Assembly (NCBI GenBank): GCA_021404525.1
Contig: JAAWWE010000005.1
Coordinates: 124,001 to 188,000 of the forward strand
Direction: 5' to 3'
Length of the DNA stretch: 64,000 nt
DNA from: Rhodobiaceae bacterium
GTDB taxonomy: Bacteria > Pseudomonadota > Alphaproteobacteria > Parvibaculales > Parvibaculaceae
Below are positions 8,069 to 17,944 of the stretch, one piece after another. Within the stretch, counting starts at the first letter, position 1, and every line of letters starts with the position of its first letter. The notes beneath the pieces are model-generated. The model saw nothing but the letters and a program-made list of their open reading frames with translations, had not been told where the DNA came from and did no database searches. The position numbers were made by a program, and so were the translations under genes.

Positions 8069-8623
8069 TTATTTGCGCTCCAGTGATTTCAGATCGACGC
8101 TTGCCGTGCTTCCTTCTTCTTCGATATCCACATCGAAGGTTTCCAGGAAGCGGGAGACCATCATGTAGTAGCCGATGGTAAGTGTGAGCTCCTGCATCTC
8201 CTTATGGCTCAGCTGTTTTGCGAGGGGATCGAAGGTCGCGTCGCTCGCGCGGACATTCAGAACGACATCATCGGTGAAGGCCATCACCAGACGCTGCAGG
8301 TCGTCGAATGCTGGTGCGTCCGGTCCTTTATGAATGGCTTTGATCAGCTCTTCTGACATGCCGATGTCTCTGCCGATGCGTTCGTGCTGGTAAACTTCGT
8401 AAGACGCTTTGGAGAGGACCCCGACACGAATGATTGCGATTTCGCGCAGCACCGCGTCCAGCTTGGCGCGGCCCAGAATGTGATTGCCGAGCCCGGTGAA
8501 CTTGGCAAGCAGGTCTCCGGAGTGCGCCATCATTCGAAAGATGTTGAGGCCGGGCAGTTTCTCAATTGTTTCTTTCAGTCGGCCCTCAGCATTTGCTGAA
8601 TCGAAATATGGAATGCGTGCCAT
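8069..8623 (-). CDS. Carboxymuconolactone-decarboxylase-family protein (copy 1)
   Basis: 184 residues, first gene of the seven-gene minus-strand operon ending at 3400. The core is REIAIIRVGVLSKASYEVYQH then RIGRDIGMSEELIKAIHKG; no cysteine is present in the active-site segment. The start has GGGAGC five bases upstream. A 133-bp gap separates it from the divergent DUF924 gene and should hold the operon promoter, though I could not find a convincing -35/-10 pair. The CMD fold is clear; the reaction is not. Confidence 0.88.
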   Translation of the reverse strand: MARIPYFDSANAEGRLKETIEKLPGLNIFRMMAHSGDLLAKFTGLGNHILGRAKLDAVLREIAIIRVGVLSKASYEVYQHERIGRDIGMSEELIKAIHKGPDAPAFDDLQRLVMAFTDDVVLNVRASDATFDPLAKQLSHKEMQELTLTIGYYMMVSRFLETFDVDIEEEGSTASVDLKSLERK

Positions 8624-8756
8624 GTTCTGCTCCCTGTGTATTTCTGCGGCTTGCCGCCGTCTCTGTGAGTGTCCCAGTTGAGAGATATCCTAGTAGGGGT
8701 TGGGGGAGTTGTCGCGCTAGACTTGCTCATGGTGCAATTTTACGGGGATTGATCGG

Positions 8757-9302
8757 ATGAGTGCGACACCAGCCGGCATTGTCGCTTTCTGGGCAGAGGC
8801 CGGACCAGAGAAGTGGTTCAAGAAGGATGCCGCTTTCGACCAAGCCATCGCCGCCCGGTTTGGACGCACCGTTGATAGTGCTCTTAGTGGTGGCCTTGAT
8901 CATTGGTCAGAAACGCCGTCGGGAACGCTTGCGCTCATTCTCCTGCTCGACCAGTTCACGCGAAATATCTGGCGGGACGATGTCCGTGCGTTTTCAGGCG
9001 ACGAGAAGGCTCTGACGGTCGCTCAGCAGGCGATTCAGCGCGGGCAGGACATGCTGCTACCAGAGGCGGAACGCAAATGGCTCTATATGCCGTTTATGCA
9101 TTCCGAAGATCTGGAAGTTCAGCGCAGGGGCCTGACCTATTTTAAAAATAGGCTGGCTGACCCCCGCACCTATGATTTCGCGGTTCTGCATTTTGATATC
9201 ATAGAGAGTTTTGGGCGTTTTCCTCACCGGAACGGCGTGCTTGGTCGCGAAACAACCAAACCAGAGCAGTTGTTTCTGGACGAAGGTGGATTCCAGGGGT
9301 GA
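8757..9302 (+). CDS. DUF924 family protein
   Basis: A 181-residue protein of the DUF924 family. Typical features are the N-terminal IVAFWAEAGPEKWFKKDAAF, the central LILLLDQFTRNIWRDD and the YMPFMHSEDLEVQRR segment. The family is predicted helical and TPR-like, without a known function. The start is supported by GGGGA eight bases upstream. It stands alone, convergent with the chemoreceptor gene, with 13 bp between the stops. Confidence 0.9.
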   Translation: MSATPAGIVAFWAEAGPEKWFKKDAAFDQAIAARFGRTVDSALSGGLDHWSETPSGTLALILLLDQFTRNIWRDDVRAFSGDEKALTVAQQAIQRGQDMLLPEAERKWLYMPFMHSEDLEVQRRGLTYFKNRLADPRTYDFAVLHFDIIESFGRFPHRNGVLGRETTKPEQLFLDEGGFQG

Positions 9303-9315
9303 CAGAGAAGGGCGC

Positions 9316-11535
9316 TTAAGCGCGCCGCTTCTCACTTTCACCAGCGGGCAATTCCGTTTGTTCCCGCCGTCTGAACCCTGCGTCCCGCACATTGGTAAGA
9401 AAGGTATCGACCGTTGATTTCAGGTTTTCAGCCTGTCCGGCCAGTTCACTGGCGGCTGACTGAACTTGTGAAGCCGCCCCCGCAGATTCCTGTGCGGCAG
9501 TCGAGACACTGGACACATTTGATGTCACTTCGTTTGAGCTGGACGCAGCTTCCTGAACGTTTGACGAAATTTCAACCGTTGCGTCTTGCTGCTGTTCGAT
9601 CGAGCTGGCGATCGCTCCGGTGATCTCACTGATTTCTCCAACGGTGGATGTGACCTCACGAATGGCATCGACTGCTTCATCGGTTGACACCTGCACGGCG
9701 GAGATTTGTTGACTGATTTCCTCGGTCGCACGTGCAGTCTGGTTGGCGAGTTCTTTCACTTCAGAGGCCACAACTGCAAAGCCTTTGCCGGCGTCGCCTG
9801 CGCGTGCCGCCTCAATCGTGGCGTTGAGAGCCAGAAGATTGGTCTGCTCTGCAACGTCCTGAATGAGAGTAACGACCTCGCCGATCTGCCTTGCTGCTGA
9901 AGACATGCCTTCAATACGTTCGTTGGCTTCCTGTGCAGTTCTCGTGGCCTTTTGTGTGACGCTGGTCGATTGTTCCACCTGTCGTCTGATCTCCTGTATG
10001 GAGCTGGAGAGTTCCTCAGCTGCCCCCGCTACCGTTTGTACATTGGCGCTCGCTTCTTCTGATGCAGCGGCAATCGCCGTTGATTTGGCGTTCGTGGTTT
10101 CAGATGTCGCAGTCATAGATGTCGCAGTTTGTTCCATCTCGGTCGAAGCTGCGCTCACGGTGTTCAGCATTTGTGCGACGGATACGTCGAAATCGGTGAT
10201 TAGCGCTTCAACGGCAACTGTCCGCGCCTCTTTGGCCTTTTGTTCCTCAGCCTGGGCCGTCTCCAACGCGATCCGGTCCAGCGCATTCTGTTTGAAAACT
10301 TCAACCGCTCGGGCCATTTCACCGATTTCGTCGGTACGCGTTGTGTTTTCGATTTCCATGTCCGTCTCACCTGCGGCTAGACGGTTCATGGCATCGGTCG
10401 TGTGAGAGATCGGATTGGCAATCTGTCGCGCAAAATACACACCGGCGCCGGTGATGAGCGCGATCAGCGTTAGTGTGATGATTGCGATGATGTTGCGCAT
10501 GGCGACGAGGTCAGCTGTGATTTCGTCCTCTGTGATCTGAGCTGCGAGGGCCCACTTAACACCTAAGAACTCAATGCCGCGTGCGTAGGTGCGGACTTCA
10601 TTCTCCAGGTGGTTGATGTCATAGTCGGACCGACCTGTTGCCTCACCGGCGAAGACGGCATCGATCGCTGGCGTGTCGACCCAACTTGACAGAAGGGTGG
10701 ATGTCTCAGATAGACGTGAATCCGCGCGCATCAGGCGATCTTCACCGACGAGGAGAACCTCGCCCGTCTCGCCCAAGCCTTCTGCGGACTGCATAAAGGC
10801 GTTGATGACATCAATCGGCATCTGGAAAGACACAACACCGATGCGTCGACCATTTTCGTCATACACGGCCCGAGCGATGAAGCTCGCTGGGGCACCATTG
10901 CTTGGTGCATATGGTGTGAAGTCGGTAAAGGGTGTGGTCGATGCGTCCATAGCTTTCATGGTTTCGCGGTATACGACACCGAGGTCAGAGTCTTTCCATT
11001 CGCCCGTGTTGATGTTGGTCGCGAAATCCAACTCCTTAAAGACGGAGTAGATGAGGTTCCCTTTTAGATCGAAGAAGAAGATGTCGTAATATCCTTTCTG
11101 TTCCAGAAAGGTGCGTACCCACGGGTGATGCTCGCCATGGAGTTTTGAATAGAGTGATCCGTCGGCTCCTGCGTCAAGAAGATGTTTGCTGCCGGTTGGG
11201 TGGGGATTTGAATTGATGTAGATGTCCTGCAGATGCCCGGTGGCATTTCCGCCAAGCGTCGCCCATGCCCGAGAAAACTCAACAATGGCGGACCGCACTT
11301 GCGGACTTTCTGTCATGATCGCGAGATCTTGTTCGATTGATGCCAAGTATCGTGAGAAGGCTTCATCGCGGTCGGCGAGTGTTGCCGCAAATTTGGCATT
11401 GGTTGCGTTCTCAATAGTGGAAGCAGCTTGGAAGTAGCCTGAAATACCAACCCCCAGGGCGATAGCAAGCGCACACCCCACGATTGTCAGTGGCAGCTTC
11501 TGAGCGATTTTGAATTCTGGTAATTTGGCTTTCAT
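9316..11535 (-). CDS. Methyl-accepting chemotaxis protein
   Basis: A 739-residue membrane chemoreceptor. A transmembrane helix lies at about residues 10-35, a large periplasmic Cache-type sensor follows ([16 protein letters not shown] and [16 protein letters not shown]), a second transmembrane helix ([20 protein letters not shown]) leads to a HAMP domain ([21 protein letters not shown]). The cytoplasmic signalling hairpin has the conserved tip [18 protein letters not shown]. No NWETF-type receptor-methylation tether is seen at the C-terminus. The ATG chosen has AAGGGGA seven bases upstream; the next upstream in-frame start is only TTG. It is not beside other chemotaxis genes. Ligand unknown. 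Confidence 0.95.
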   Translation of the reverse strand: MKAKLPEFKIAQKLPLTIVGCALAIALGVGISGYFQAASTIENATNAKFAATLADRDEAFSRYLASIEQDLAIMTESPQVRSAIVEFSRAWATLGGNATGHLQDIYINSNPHPTGSKHLLDAGADGSLYSKLHGEHHPWVRTFLEQKGYYDIFFFDLKGNLIYSVFKELDFATNINTGEWKDSDLGVVYRETMKAMDASTTPFTDFTPYAPSNGAPASFIARAVYDENGRRIGVVSFQMPIDVINAFMQSAEGLGETGEVLLVGEDRLMRADSRLSETSTLLSSWVDTPAIDAVFAGEATGRSDYDINHLENEVRTYARGIEFLGVKWALAAQITEDEITADLVAMRNIIAIITLTLIALITGAGVYFARQIANPISHTTDAMNRLAAGETDMEIENTTRTDEIGEMARAVEVFKQNALDRIALETAQAEEQKAKEARTVAVEALITDFDVSVAQMLNTVSAASTEMEQTATSMTATSETTNAKSTAIAAASEEASANVQTVAGAAEELSSSIQEIRRQVEQSTSVTQKATRTAQEANERIEGMSSAARQIGEVVTLIQDVAEQTNLLALNATIEAARAGDAGKGFAVVASEVKELANQTARATEEISQQISAVQVSTDEAVDAIREVTSTVGEISEITGAIASSIEQQQDATVEISSNVQEAASSSNEVTSNVSSVSTAAQESAGAASQVQSAASELAGQAENLKSTVDTFLTNVRDAGFRRREQTELPAGESEKRRA

Positions 11536-11772
11536 TTTGATCCCCTTTAGTCCCAAACTGAAATCTATGTTTCAAGTTTGACCGGTGCCCGAGGTGTAAA
11601 AATGCACCTAAACCTTAAATATTAGATCAAATTGCCTAGATTTTGAGCTTATAGCTGCTGTATTGGGCAAATGTAAAATATAGTTTTATTGTAAAACTAA
11701 GATGTTGATTTGCGGTTTCCTGCGACGTTCGCAATACTCCGAGCCAACAAAAATCGGGGAGATTCTTACAAA

Positions 11773-12702
11773 ATGACACTTGATCCACAGGTGAAGGCAC
11801 TGCTTGACGGGATGGCGGAAGCGGATGGCCCGGCCATGTCTGAAATGACGCCGGCCGAGGCGCGGGCGATGTATGTCGCGTTGAAGGACCCGATTGATGT
11901 GCCGATCGGCAAGGTCGAGGACATGGCTGCACCCGGATCAGGTGGAGACATTCCCGTGCGCCTTTACACGCCTGTTGCTGCTGGCGGCGGGGCCTTGTCG
12001 GCAATTGTTTTCTTTCATGGGGGTGGCTGGGTGATCGGCGATCTCGACACCCATGATGCGCTCTGTCGAACACTTGCCAATGAGAGCGGCTGCAAAGTCG
12101 TGGCTGTGGATTATCGTTTGGCCCCCGAACATCACTGCCCGGCTGCTGTGGATGATTGTTATGCCGCTGTTGAGTGGGTGGAAAAAAACGGCTCAAGCCT
12201 TGGGATCGATGTAAACGGTATTGGTGTTGCCGGAGACAGTGCTGGGGGCAACCTGGCTGCTGTTGTCTGCCAACTGGCCAAAAAGCGGAAAGGGCCGTCT
12301 ATCCATCACCAATTGCTGATCTATCCGGTCACCGACACGAAAACAGATACGGCCACTTATCAGTCTTTTGCGGAGGGCTTTTTCCTGGAGAGGGCGACGA
12401 TGCAATGGTTCATCGACCATTATGCGGGGCCGGACTTTGATCGCGCTGACCCGGCTATTGCACCCCTTCGCGAAGCAGATCTCTCAGGACTGCCACCTGC
12501 CTATGTGATTACCGCTGGTCATGATGTCCTGAAAGCGGAAGGTGCCGCTTATGCAGATGCGCTTAAAGCGGCGGGTGTGGAGGTCACCTATATTGACTAT
12601 CCGGAGATGATCCACGGCTTCTTCAACCTGATGGGCATGGTGGAAGCCAGCAGGCCAGCTGTTGCTGCCGCCGCTGTGGCTGCAGGAAAAGCGCTAAGCT
12701 AG
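11773..12702 (+). CDS. Alpha/beta hydrolase, hormone-sensitive-lipase (HSL) family esterase
   Basis: 309 residues. HSL-family markers are the oxyanion-hole HGGGWVIGDLDTHD, the nucleophile motif GDSAGGNLAA, the acid in TAGHDVLKAEG and the base in EMIHGFFNL. It most likely hydrolyses short- to medium-chain acyl esters in the cytoplasm. The ATG at 11773 is preferred because GGGGAG lies upstream and family members begin close to here. It is a single gene, followed by a terminator shared with the convergent flavoprotein gene. Confidence 0.93.
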   Translation: MTLDPQVKALLDGMAEADGPAMSEMTPAEARAMYVALKDPIDVPIGKVEDMAAPGSGGDIPVRLYTPVAAGGGALSAIVFFHGGGWVIGDLDTHDALCRTLANESGCKVVAVDYRLAPEHHCPAAVDDCYAAVEWVEKNGSSLGIDVNGIGVAGDSAGGNLAAVVCQLAKKRKGPSIHHQLLIYPVTDTKTDTATYQSFAEGFFLERATMQWFIDHYAGPDFDRADPAIAPLREADLSGLPPAYVITAGHDVLKAEGAAYADALKAAGVEVTYIDYPEMIHGFFNLMGMVEASRPAVAAAAVAAGKALS

Positions 12703-12725
12703 GTCGCAGCAAATCCAGAGAAACA

Positions 12726-12757
12726 AAGGCGGATCTGCTTACCGGGTCCGCCTTTTC
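12726..12757. terminator. Bidirectional intrinsic terminator
   Basis: Stem AAGGCGGA (12726-12733) pairs with TCCGCCTT (12747-12754), followed by TTCTT; on the other strand the stem is followed by TTTGTTT. It sits between the convergent esterase and AGPS-like genes. Confidence 0.85.
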
Positions 12758-12770
12758 TTATGCATGCTTC

Positions 12771-14441
12771 TCAGCCCAGAAGTTTGCCGGGGTTCATGAT
12801 GCCTTTGGGGTCAAGCTCGGCCTTGAGGGTTTTCAACACGGTCATGCCCGTCGTCCCTTTTTCTTCTGCCATCCAGGGCGTGTGATCAGCGCCAACGCCA
12901 TGGTGATGGGAGATGGTGCCGCCATTGGCCGCGATGGCATCTGACGCGGCTCGTTTCACGCGCTGCCACTGCCCAACTTCGTCCTTAAGGTCTCTCGGAA
13001 AAACAAAGGTGAAGTAGAGACTCGCGCCATCGGGATAGGAGTGGCTCACATGACCCATCACGATGCCTTTCTGACCCGGCTCGCCCATGTTTTCGTCAAG
13101 CGCGGTTTGAATGGCGCCAATCATTTTTTCATGCAGCTTGAGGATGTTGGACCAGGTGGTTGCGGTTTCGAGCGTGTCGACGCCGATGCCCCGATCCATC
13201 ATCGGGTCACGGCTATAGGGTGAGGAAAAGCGCCCATGGTACCACTTGTCTCCTGCACCTGACCCAATCGCGAGAGCGCCGGCCTTTTTGCAGATGGTGG
13301 TGGTGCGTTCCTTCGCCCACTCTACAGTTCCCTTGTCACCCTCGAGGCCGATGAGCATGAGGCAAGGATCTTTGGCGAAGCCTTTCCATTTGAGATAGGC
13401 CGTTTGCAGTTTGGATTTGAGACCGCCGCTGCCGCTCGATCCGAAGGTTTGAAAGAAGTAGGTTTCCGCAGCATCGGACAGGCGGACCATGGCGACCGGA
13501 ATGTCTGCGTGGTTGATCGTGCGCGCGACGTCGACGCCGGTGGCGAAATCTTTGAACAGGTAGCCGCGATAGTCTTTTGCTTGTGGCTTTTCATGGATTT
13601 TCACCGTTGCATCACAGATGACACCAAGTGTGCCTTCAGACCCGGCAACCAATTGGTTGAGGTTCGGACCGGCTGCAGAGGCTGGAAATTCCTCGGTCGC
13701 CCAAGGTCCCTTTGGTGTGGCGAGCCGGGCGGAGACAACCCATTTTTCTGCTTTGCCGTAGCGATTGGATTGTTGTCCAGCGCCCCGTGCTGCGACCCAG
13801 CCACCGAGTGTTGAATATTCAAAGCTCTGGGGATAGTGGCCAAGGGTGAGCCCTTGTGTGTTCAGCTTTTCTTCAAGATGGGGGCCGTAAATGCCCGCGT
13901 CGATGCGCGCAGTCATGGCGATGCGGTCCACGTCATGAATGCCGTCCATCAAGGTAAGGTCCAGAGTGATGACTTTGTCTGATGCAGAGCGGGCGGTCGC
14001 ATTGACGCCACCTACGACGCTGGAGCCGCCGCCGAAGGGGACCACGCTCATGTCATTTTCAGCACAATAGGTGAGGATCGATTGAACCTCGCCTGCTGCT
14101 CGGGGGTAGACCACCGCGTCAGGGGCCACGCCCAGATCACCTGCTCGTACATAAAGGAGGTCGTGGTAGCTTTTGCCACGGGCGTGGAACGCCCGTTCGT
14201 AGTCGTCGGTTCGCACCTGGTTGTCACCGACAATCTCTTCCAGGCTCTTTATCTCCTCTGCGCTTAAGTGGCAGGGCGGCAGGGTGATGTCGGACAGGCG
14301 TTTGGCGGGCGTGGAGGGGAGAACCGCCATGCCTAGGGTTTCTTTAATCCAGGCCCATTGTGGTGCGCCGTCAGGTAAGGGATTCTCCTGTTTGGTGGGT
14401 CCCCAGCCGTTCCAGCGAAGTGTCTGACGATCAATGGTCAC
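12771..14441 (-). CDS. FAD-binding oxidase of the alkyl-dihydroxyacetonephosphate synthase (AGPS) family
   Basis: A 556-residue VAO/PCMH-fold flavoprotein. It opens with RWNGWG, the AGPS-type start motif, has the FAD pyrophosphate loop VPFGGGSSVVGGV, a VRLSD segment aligned with the substrate-phosphate arginine region of AGPS, and the C-terminal active-site triplet HHHGVG. In eukaryotes AGPS swaps the acyl chain of acyl-DHAP for a fatty alcohol to make ether lipids. The start is GTG with AAGGA eight bases upstream. It is the distal gene after glpD and a lipid kinase, which fits glycerolipid metabolism. Family is sure; that it makes ether lipid is inference. Confidence 0.88.
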   Translation of the reverse strand: MTIDRQTLRWNGWGPTKQENPLPDGAPQWAWIKETLGMAVLPSTPAKRLSDITLPPCHLSAEEIKSLEEIVGDNQVRTDDYERAFHARGKSYHDLLYVRAGDLGVAPDAVVYPRAAGEVQSILTYCAENDMSVVPFGGGSSVVGGVNATARSASDKVITLDLTLMDGIHDVDRIAMTARIDAGIYGPHLEEKLNTQGLTLGHYPQSFEYSTLGGWVAARGAGQQSNRYGKAEKWVVSARLATPKGPWATEEFPASAAGPNLNQLVAGSEGTLGVICDATVKIHEKPQAKDYRGYLFKDFATGVDVARTINHADIPVAMVRLSDAAETYFFQTFGSSGSGGLKSKLQTAYLKWKGFAKDPCLMLIGLEGDKGTVEWAKERTTTICKKAGALAIGSGAGDKWYHGRFSSPYSRDPMMDRGIGVDTLETATTWSNILKLHEKMIGAIQTALDENMGEPGQKGIVMGHVSHSYPDGASLYFTFVFPRDLKDEVGQWQRVKRAASDAIAANGGTISHHHGVGADHTPWMAEEKGTTGMTVLKTLKAELDPKGIMNPGKLLG

Positions 14442-14477
14442 GTGTCTTTTCCTTTGGTCTGTCGCGCTGCTGCTTGG

Positions 14478-15428
14478 TCAGCATCTAAGTGTGAGGGCGC
14501 TCGGCAATATGTCAAAGCGTGCAGGCAGTTTGCCCGGTGCTTCGCCGTCAATGTCTAGCAGTACTGGCGCTGTATCTACTGGTTCTGCTTCAACCCAGCG
14601 GGTTCGGGTGACGATGACTTTCTCGTTTTCGATGTGCGTGCCGTCATAGAGAGAGCCGGAATCCTTAAAAAGGTCGCTCACGCTGGTATCGCGCATTATC
14701 ACCAGATCGAAGGCGCCGTCTTCTGGGTCAGCTTCGGGGGCCATCATCATGCCGCCGCCGAAGAAGCGACCGTTGGCGACGGCAGCTGTGCCCACATTGA
14801 TCACTTCGTCCCAGCCACTTTCAGTGCGTATGCGAACAGCCTGCGGGCGATAGCGAAGAGCTGTGGAGAGGGTTGCCCAAAGATAGGTGAAGGAGCCGCC
14901 AAAGAGTTTTGAGAAGCGAGCCTTATTGACAGCACGATCGACGGCGCCGGACATGCCGAAGCTTGCGATATTGTTGAAGTGGCGTGCCATCGGTTCATTG
15001 TCGTCGGCATTAAAGGTGAGGCGCCCAATGTCGATCCTCTTGGTGCTGCCGCTTGAGAGACGCTCTATGCAGGCGTCCAGGTCTGCGGGGAGATCAAAGG
15101 TCTTTCTGAAATCCCCACCGGTTCCGGTGTTGAGGAGACCGAGGGGCGCGGGTGCTTGCTCCTCACGGGCATCATGAAACAGTCCATTAATGGTTTCATT
15201 GATGGTGCCATCGCCGCCAACGGCGATGACAAGCTCAGCTCCCTTGTCCATGGCGTCGCGTGCAAGATTGGCTGCTGGCAAGTGGGCTGGTGTGGCAGGG
15301 CCGTCGGTAAAGAGAGGGGTAACAGGCCCAAGCGATGCCTCAAGCTTCTGCTGGATGTCCGGCCAATCGCGTCCGGTCCGACCTCCACCGGAGGCCGGAT
15401 TGATGATGGCAAAAGTGCCCCCGCTCAC
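14478..15428 (-). CDS. Diacylglycerol/lipid kinase family protein (YegS/DgkB-like)
   Basis: 316 residues. The ATP-binding signature is the N-terminal INPASGGGRTG plus VAVGGDGTINETINGL; the second half is the beta-sandwich domain with MMAPEADPEDGAFDLVIM, typical of bacterial lipid kinases. Such enzymes phosphorylate diacylglycerol or related lipids at the membrane. The GTG start overlaps the TGA of glpD (GTGA), so translation is coupled. The sequence between it and the AGPS-like gene is 36 bp, so the three are one operon. Confidence 0.92.
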   Translation of the reverse strand: MSGGTFAIINPASGGGRTGRDWPDIQQKLEASLGPVTPLFTDGPATPAHLPAANLARDAMDKGAELVIAVGGDGTINETINGLFHDAREEQAPAPLGLLNTGTGGDFRKTFDLPADLDACIERLSSGSTKRIDIGRLTFNADDNEPMARHFNNIASFGMSGAVDRAVNKARFSKLFGGSFTYLWATLSTALRYRPQAVRIRTESGWDEVINVGTAAVANGRFFGGGMMMAPEADPEDGAFDLVIMRDTSVSDLFKDSGSLYDGTHIENEKVIVTRTRWVEAEPVDTAPVLLDIDGEAPGKLPARFDILPSALTLRC

Positions 15429-17110
15429 GCGGCTCCGTCGAGCGTTTTGTAGCTCGCCTCTGCTTTTTCGATTTGCCGGCTGCGCTCTGCATCGTCCCAG
15501 CCGAGCTCTCTGCCCATGAGGTCTGCGGCGCGGCTCAGGGCTTCTTCGCCCGGATGAACCAGGGTGCCAAGTCCTGTTCTCCGTAGCAGCACATCTTCAA
15601 GGGTCACAGCCATTTCGTGGCGGACCGCATGAACGATCTGCGCGCCGATATCGTTTGTGGTGCCTGATAGCGGCTGAAGCAGTTCGGGTGCTTCACCCTG
15701 TCGCTCGTTCGCTGTCGCGAGCACGTCTTCATAGCGGGCACCGTGATAGCGGGTCAGATTGCGTATCACGTCTGCTGGCAGGTCCGAATGAGAGGCAATG
15801 GCCTTGTCCGTGAAGGGCAGGAAGCGCCCTGTGGCACCGCCATAAAGAGGCACGTCTTCCGTTGTGCATTTGGGGTGTTGCCCCAGCTTTTTTGTGGCGC
15901 TGTCGACAACTTTTTCAGCGAGATGTCTGGAGGTTGTCCATTTGCCGCCCATGGCAGACAGGAAACCTTCAATACCGTCTAGTTCCGCGTGATCCACAAT
16001 CTCCGCCGCGCGGCTCGCATTGTAGCTATCAGAATCGTCTTCATCATCTTGCGGCGTCGTGTCCACTAAGGGGCGGATGCCCACATAGAAATTCTCAACG
16101 TCGTCACGTGTAAGATTGAGGGTGGGCAGGCCGTCATTCACGACAGCGAGGAAGTCTTCAATGTCCTGCTCGGTCACGCCGACCTTATCTGGCGCCTCGT
16201 CAAAGACAGTGTCGGTTGTTCCGAGGATCGTTTTGCCGCGCCATGGCAGAACAAAAAAGTGTCCGCCAATCTTGGATTGAACGGCGAGGGCGTTTTCACC
16301 AGACAGGTCGCGGGTGATGAGGTGAATGCCTTTGGAGCGGATGAGGCGCTTTGATGGCTTGCCGTCGTCGGTCAGCCCCATCAGGATATCCGCCCAGGGA
16401 CCGGCAGCGTTGATGGTGAGCTTGCCCTTGATTGTGTGCGTGTCGCCGGTTAACTCGTCTTTGACGGTGACGCCGCTGATGCGACCGTTCGCGCCGCCTG
16501 CTTCTTCTTTCTCAAAGCCTGTGACTTTGGCGTAGTTGGCCGCATCGGCCCCTTTCTCGACAGCACCGAGAACAAATTCGAGGCAGAGGCGCTCTGGCGC
16601 GAACATCTGACAGTCATAGTAGATCTTGGCGCCGGTCAATCCCTCGGGGTTGAGCGAGGGCATGAGTTTGAGGGCTTCCTCGCGCGAGATGCTTTTGAAG
16701 CCTGGGAGCTTTTTGTCAGGATCGTCCAGGCGGTTTCTGTCATAGGCGAGCAAGTCATACATGGTGAGACCGATGGAGAGCACCAGTCCACCTTTCATGC
16801 CCCGCCCATAGGTGGGAATGATGAAGGGCAGGGGGTCCACCAGATGCGGTGCGTTCTGTTCCCAGACGCGTCGTTCCCGGAGTGACTCACGAACCAGACC
16901 GATTTCGCCGTTCACCAGGTAGCGCAAGCCGCCATGAATGAGCTTTGAGGACCCGGCCGTCGTAGCGTGGGCGAAATCATCTTTCTCCAGCAGGGCCACT
17001 TTCAGGCCCCGCAGTGCCGCATCCCATGCAATGGAAGATCCCGATATTCCCCCGCCCACGACAATCAGGTCGTACTCGGTCTGGCTCATGGCGGAAAGGT
17101 CGCGTTGCAT
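15425..17110 (-). CDS. glpD: FAD-dependent glycerol-3-phosphate dehydrogenase
   Basis: 561 residues, somewhat longer than the usual 500. The FAD motif is IVVGGGISGSSIAWDAALRG, followed by TTAGSSKLIHGGLRYL, the GlpD/GlpA signature. The middle has NAAGPWADILMGL and the end the helical C-terminal cap. The protein oxidises sn-glycerol 3-phosphate to DHAP and passes electrons to quinone at the inner membrane. Start ATG has AAGGA upstream. It is followed with a 4-base overlap by the lipid kinase and preceded 45 bp by a DsbA-like isomerase. In this operon DHAP from GlpD could be the backbone for the AGPS-like enzyme. Confidence 0.93.
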   Translation of the reverse strand: MQRDLSAMSQTEYDLIVVGGGISGSSIAWDAALRGLKVALLEKDDFAHATTAGSSKLIHGGLRYLVNGEIGLVRESLRERRVWEQNAPHLVDPLPFIIPTYGRGMKGGLVLSIGLTMYDLLAYDRNRLDDPDKKLPGFKSISREEALKLMPSLNPEGLTGAKIYYDCQMFAPERLCLEFVLGAVEKGADAANYAKVTGFEKEEAGGANGRISGVTVKDELTGDTHTIKGKLTINAAGPWADILMGLTDDGKPSKRLIRSKGIHLITRDLSGENALAVQSKIGGHFFVLPWRGKTILGTTDTVFDEAPDKVGVTEQDIEDFLAVVNDGLPTLNLTRDDVENFYVGIRPLVDTTPQDDEDDSDSYNASRAAEIVDHAELDGIEGFLSAMGGKWTTSRHLAEKVVDSATKKLGQHPKCTTEDVPLYGGATGRFLPFTDKAIASHSDLPADVIRNLTRYHGARYEDVLATANERQGEAPELLQPLSGTTNDIGAQIVHAVRHEMAVTLEDVLLRRTGLGTLVHPGEEALSRAADLMGRELGWDDAERSRQIEKAEASYKTLDGAA

Positions 17111-17155
17111 GGAAGTCCTTAAATCTACAGGTGTGGGATGAAGGGTTTTCGCGCC

Positions 17156-17818
17156 TTATGCCCGCTCTTGCAAGCCGTTTTGCTTCATCCGCCAAATGAG
17201 TTGATCAAGCCGGTCCTGGCCGAAGAAAGGCTCGCCCTCGAACACCATGAGAGGCACACCCCAGTGGCCTGCGGCCTTCTGTGCGGCCTCATTTTCGGTG
17301 ATGATGTCATCATAATGGGCTTCGTCGGCGGCGACCTTGGCTTCAAGGGTGCTCAGGTCCAGACCAGCGCGGGCGGTTGCTTCTTTCAGGTGGTCGCCCT
17401 CGTGCCAATCCTTTACTCCGCCAAAGATGATGCTGCTTACTTCATCGAGGAAGGCGAGGCCTTTTCCTTCTTCGGCAGCGGCGCAGCCCAGGCGGGTCAG
17501 GCGGTGGATATAGGGCTGTTCCTTGGGCACCTCGCCGGAGGCCATATCCATGACGACCGGGTCAGGTGAGGGCCAGTTGTAGGCCAGGCCTTCCATTTCA
17601 GCGATCCGTACGGTGTCTTTCATGAGATATGGGGGCCACATGGGGTTCACAGTCTTGAAAAACCCGTCCATTCGAACGGCTATTGGGTAGACCGGGCGCA
17701 CGTTCACTTTCACGTCATAGGTGTTCTCGATTGCCACGATCCGTTTGGTGGCGAGATAGGAATAGGGCGAGCGAAATGACCAAAATACGTCGAATTCTAG
17801 GGTTTTGGTGGCTGACAT
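17156..17818 (-). CDS. 2-hydroxychromene-2-carboxylate isomerase / DsbA-family (GST-kappa-like) protein
   Basis: 220 residues of the DsbA-like thioredoxin fold. The N-terminus DVFWSFRSPYSYLATKRI matches the HCCA-isomerase pattern, in which a Ser replaces the DsbA CxxC; the C-terminus has GVPLMVFEGEPFFGQDRLDQL. Family members isomerise aromatic degradation intermediates with glutathione. GGGGAG precedes the ATG. It is the first gene of the run that continues to glpD, lipid kinase and AGPS-like gene; whether it belongs functionally to the lipid set is uncertain. Confidence 0.88.
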   Translation of the reverse strand: MSATKTLEFDVFWSFRSPYSYLATKRIVAIENTYDVKVNVRPVYPIAVRMDGFFKTVNPMWPPYLMKDTVRIAEMEGLAYNWPSPDPVVMDMASGEVPKEQPYIHRLTRLGCAAAEEGKGLAFLDEVSSIIFGGVKDWHEGDHLKEATARAGLDLSTLEAKVAADEAHYDDIITENEAAQKAAGHWGVPLMVFEGEPFFGQDRLDQLIWRMKQNGLQERA

Positions 17819-17944
17819 GAGAGACTCCCCGGGGGCTATTAATTGTGGTTTTGTTTGGGCCCAACGTCCGGCTTTTGCGCTGCCTTTGCAACCCCTGCTA
17901 AGCTTTCACCCAAATGACATAAACGATCCATCAGGGGGCGCAGC

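Noticed and set aside
7493-8623. AhpD-type alkylhydroperoxidase function for the two CMD proteins
   Set aside because: Neither has the CxxC needed for the peroxidase reaction.
11636-12196. 186-codon minus-strand frame at the start of the esterase gene
   Set aside because: It is antisense to the HSL motifs and has a composition typical of shadow frames.
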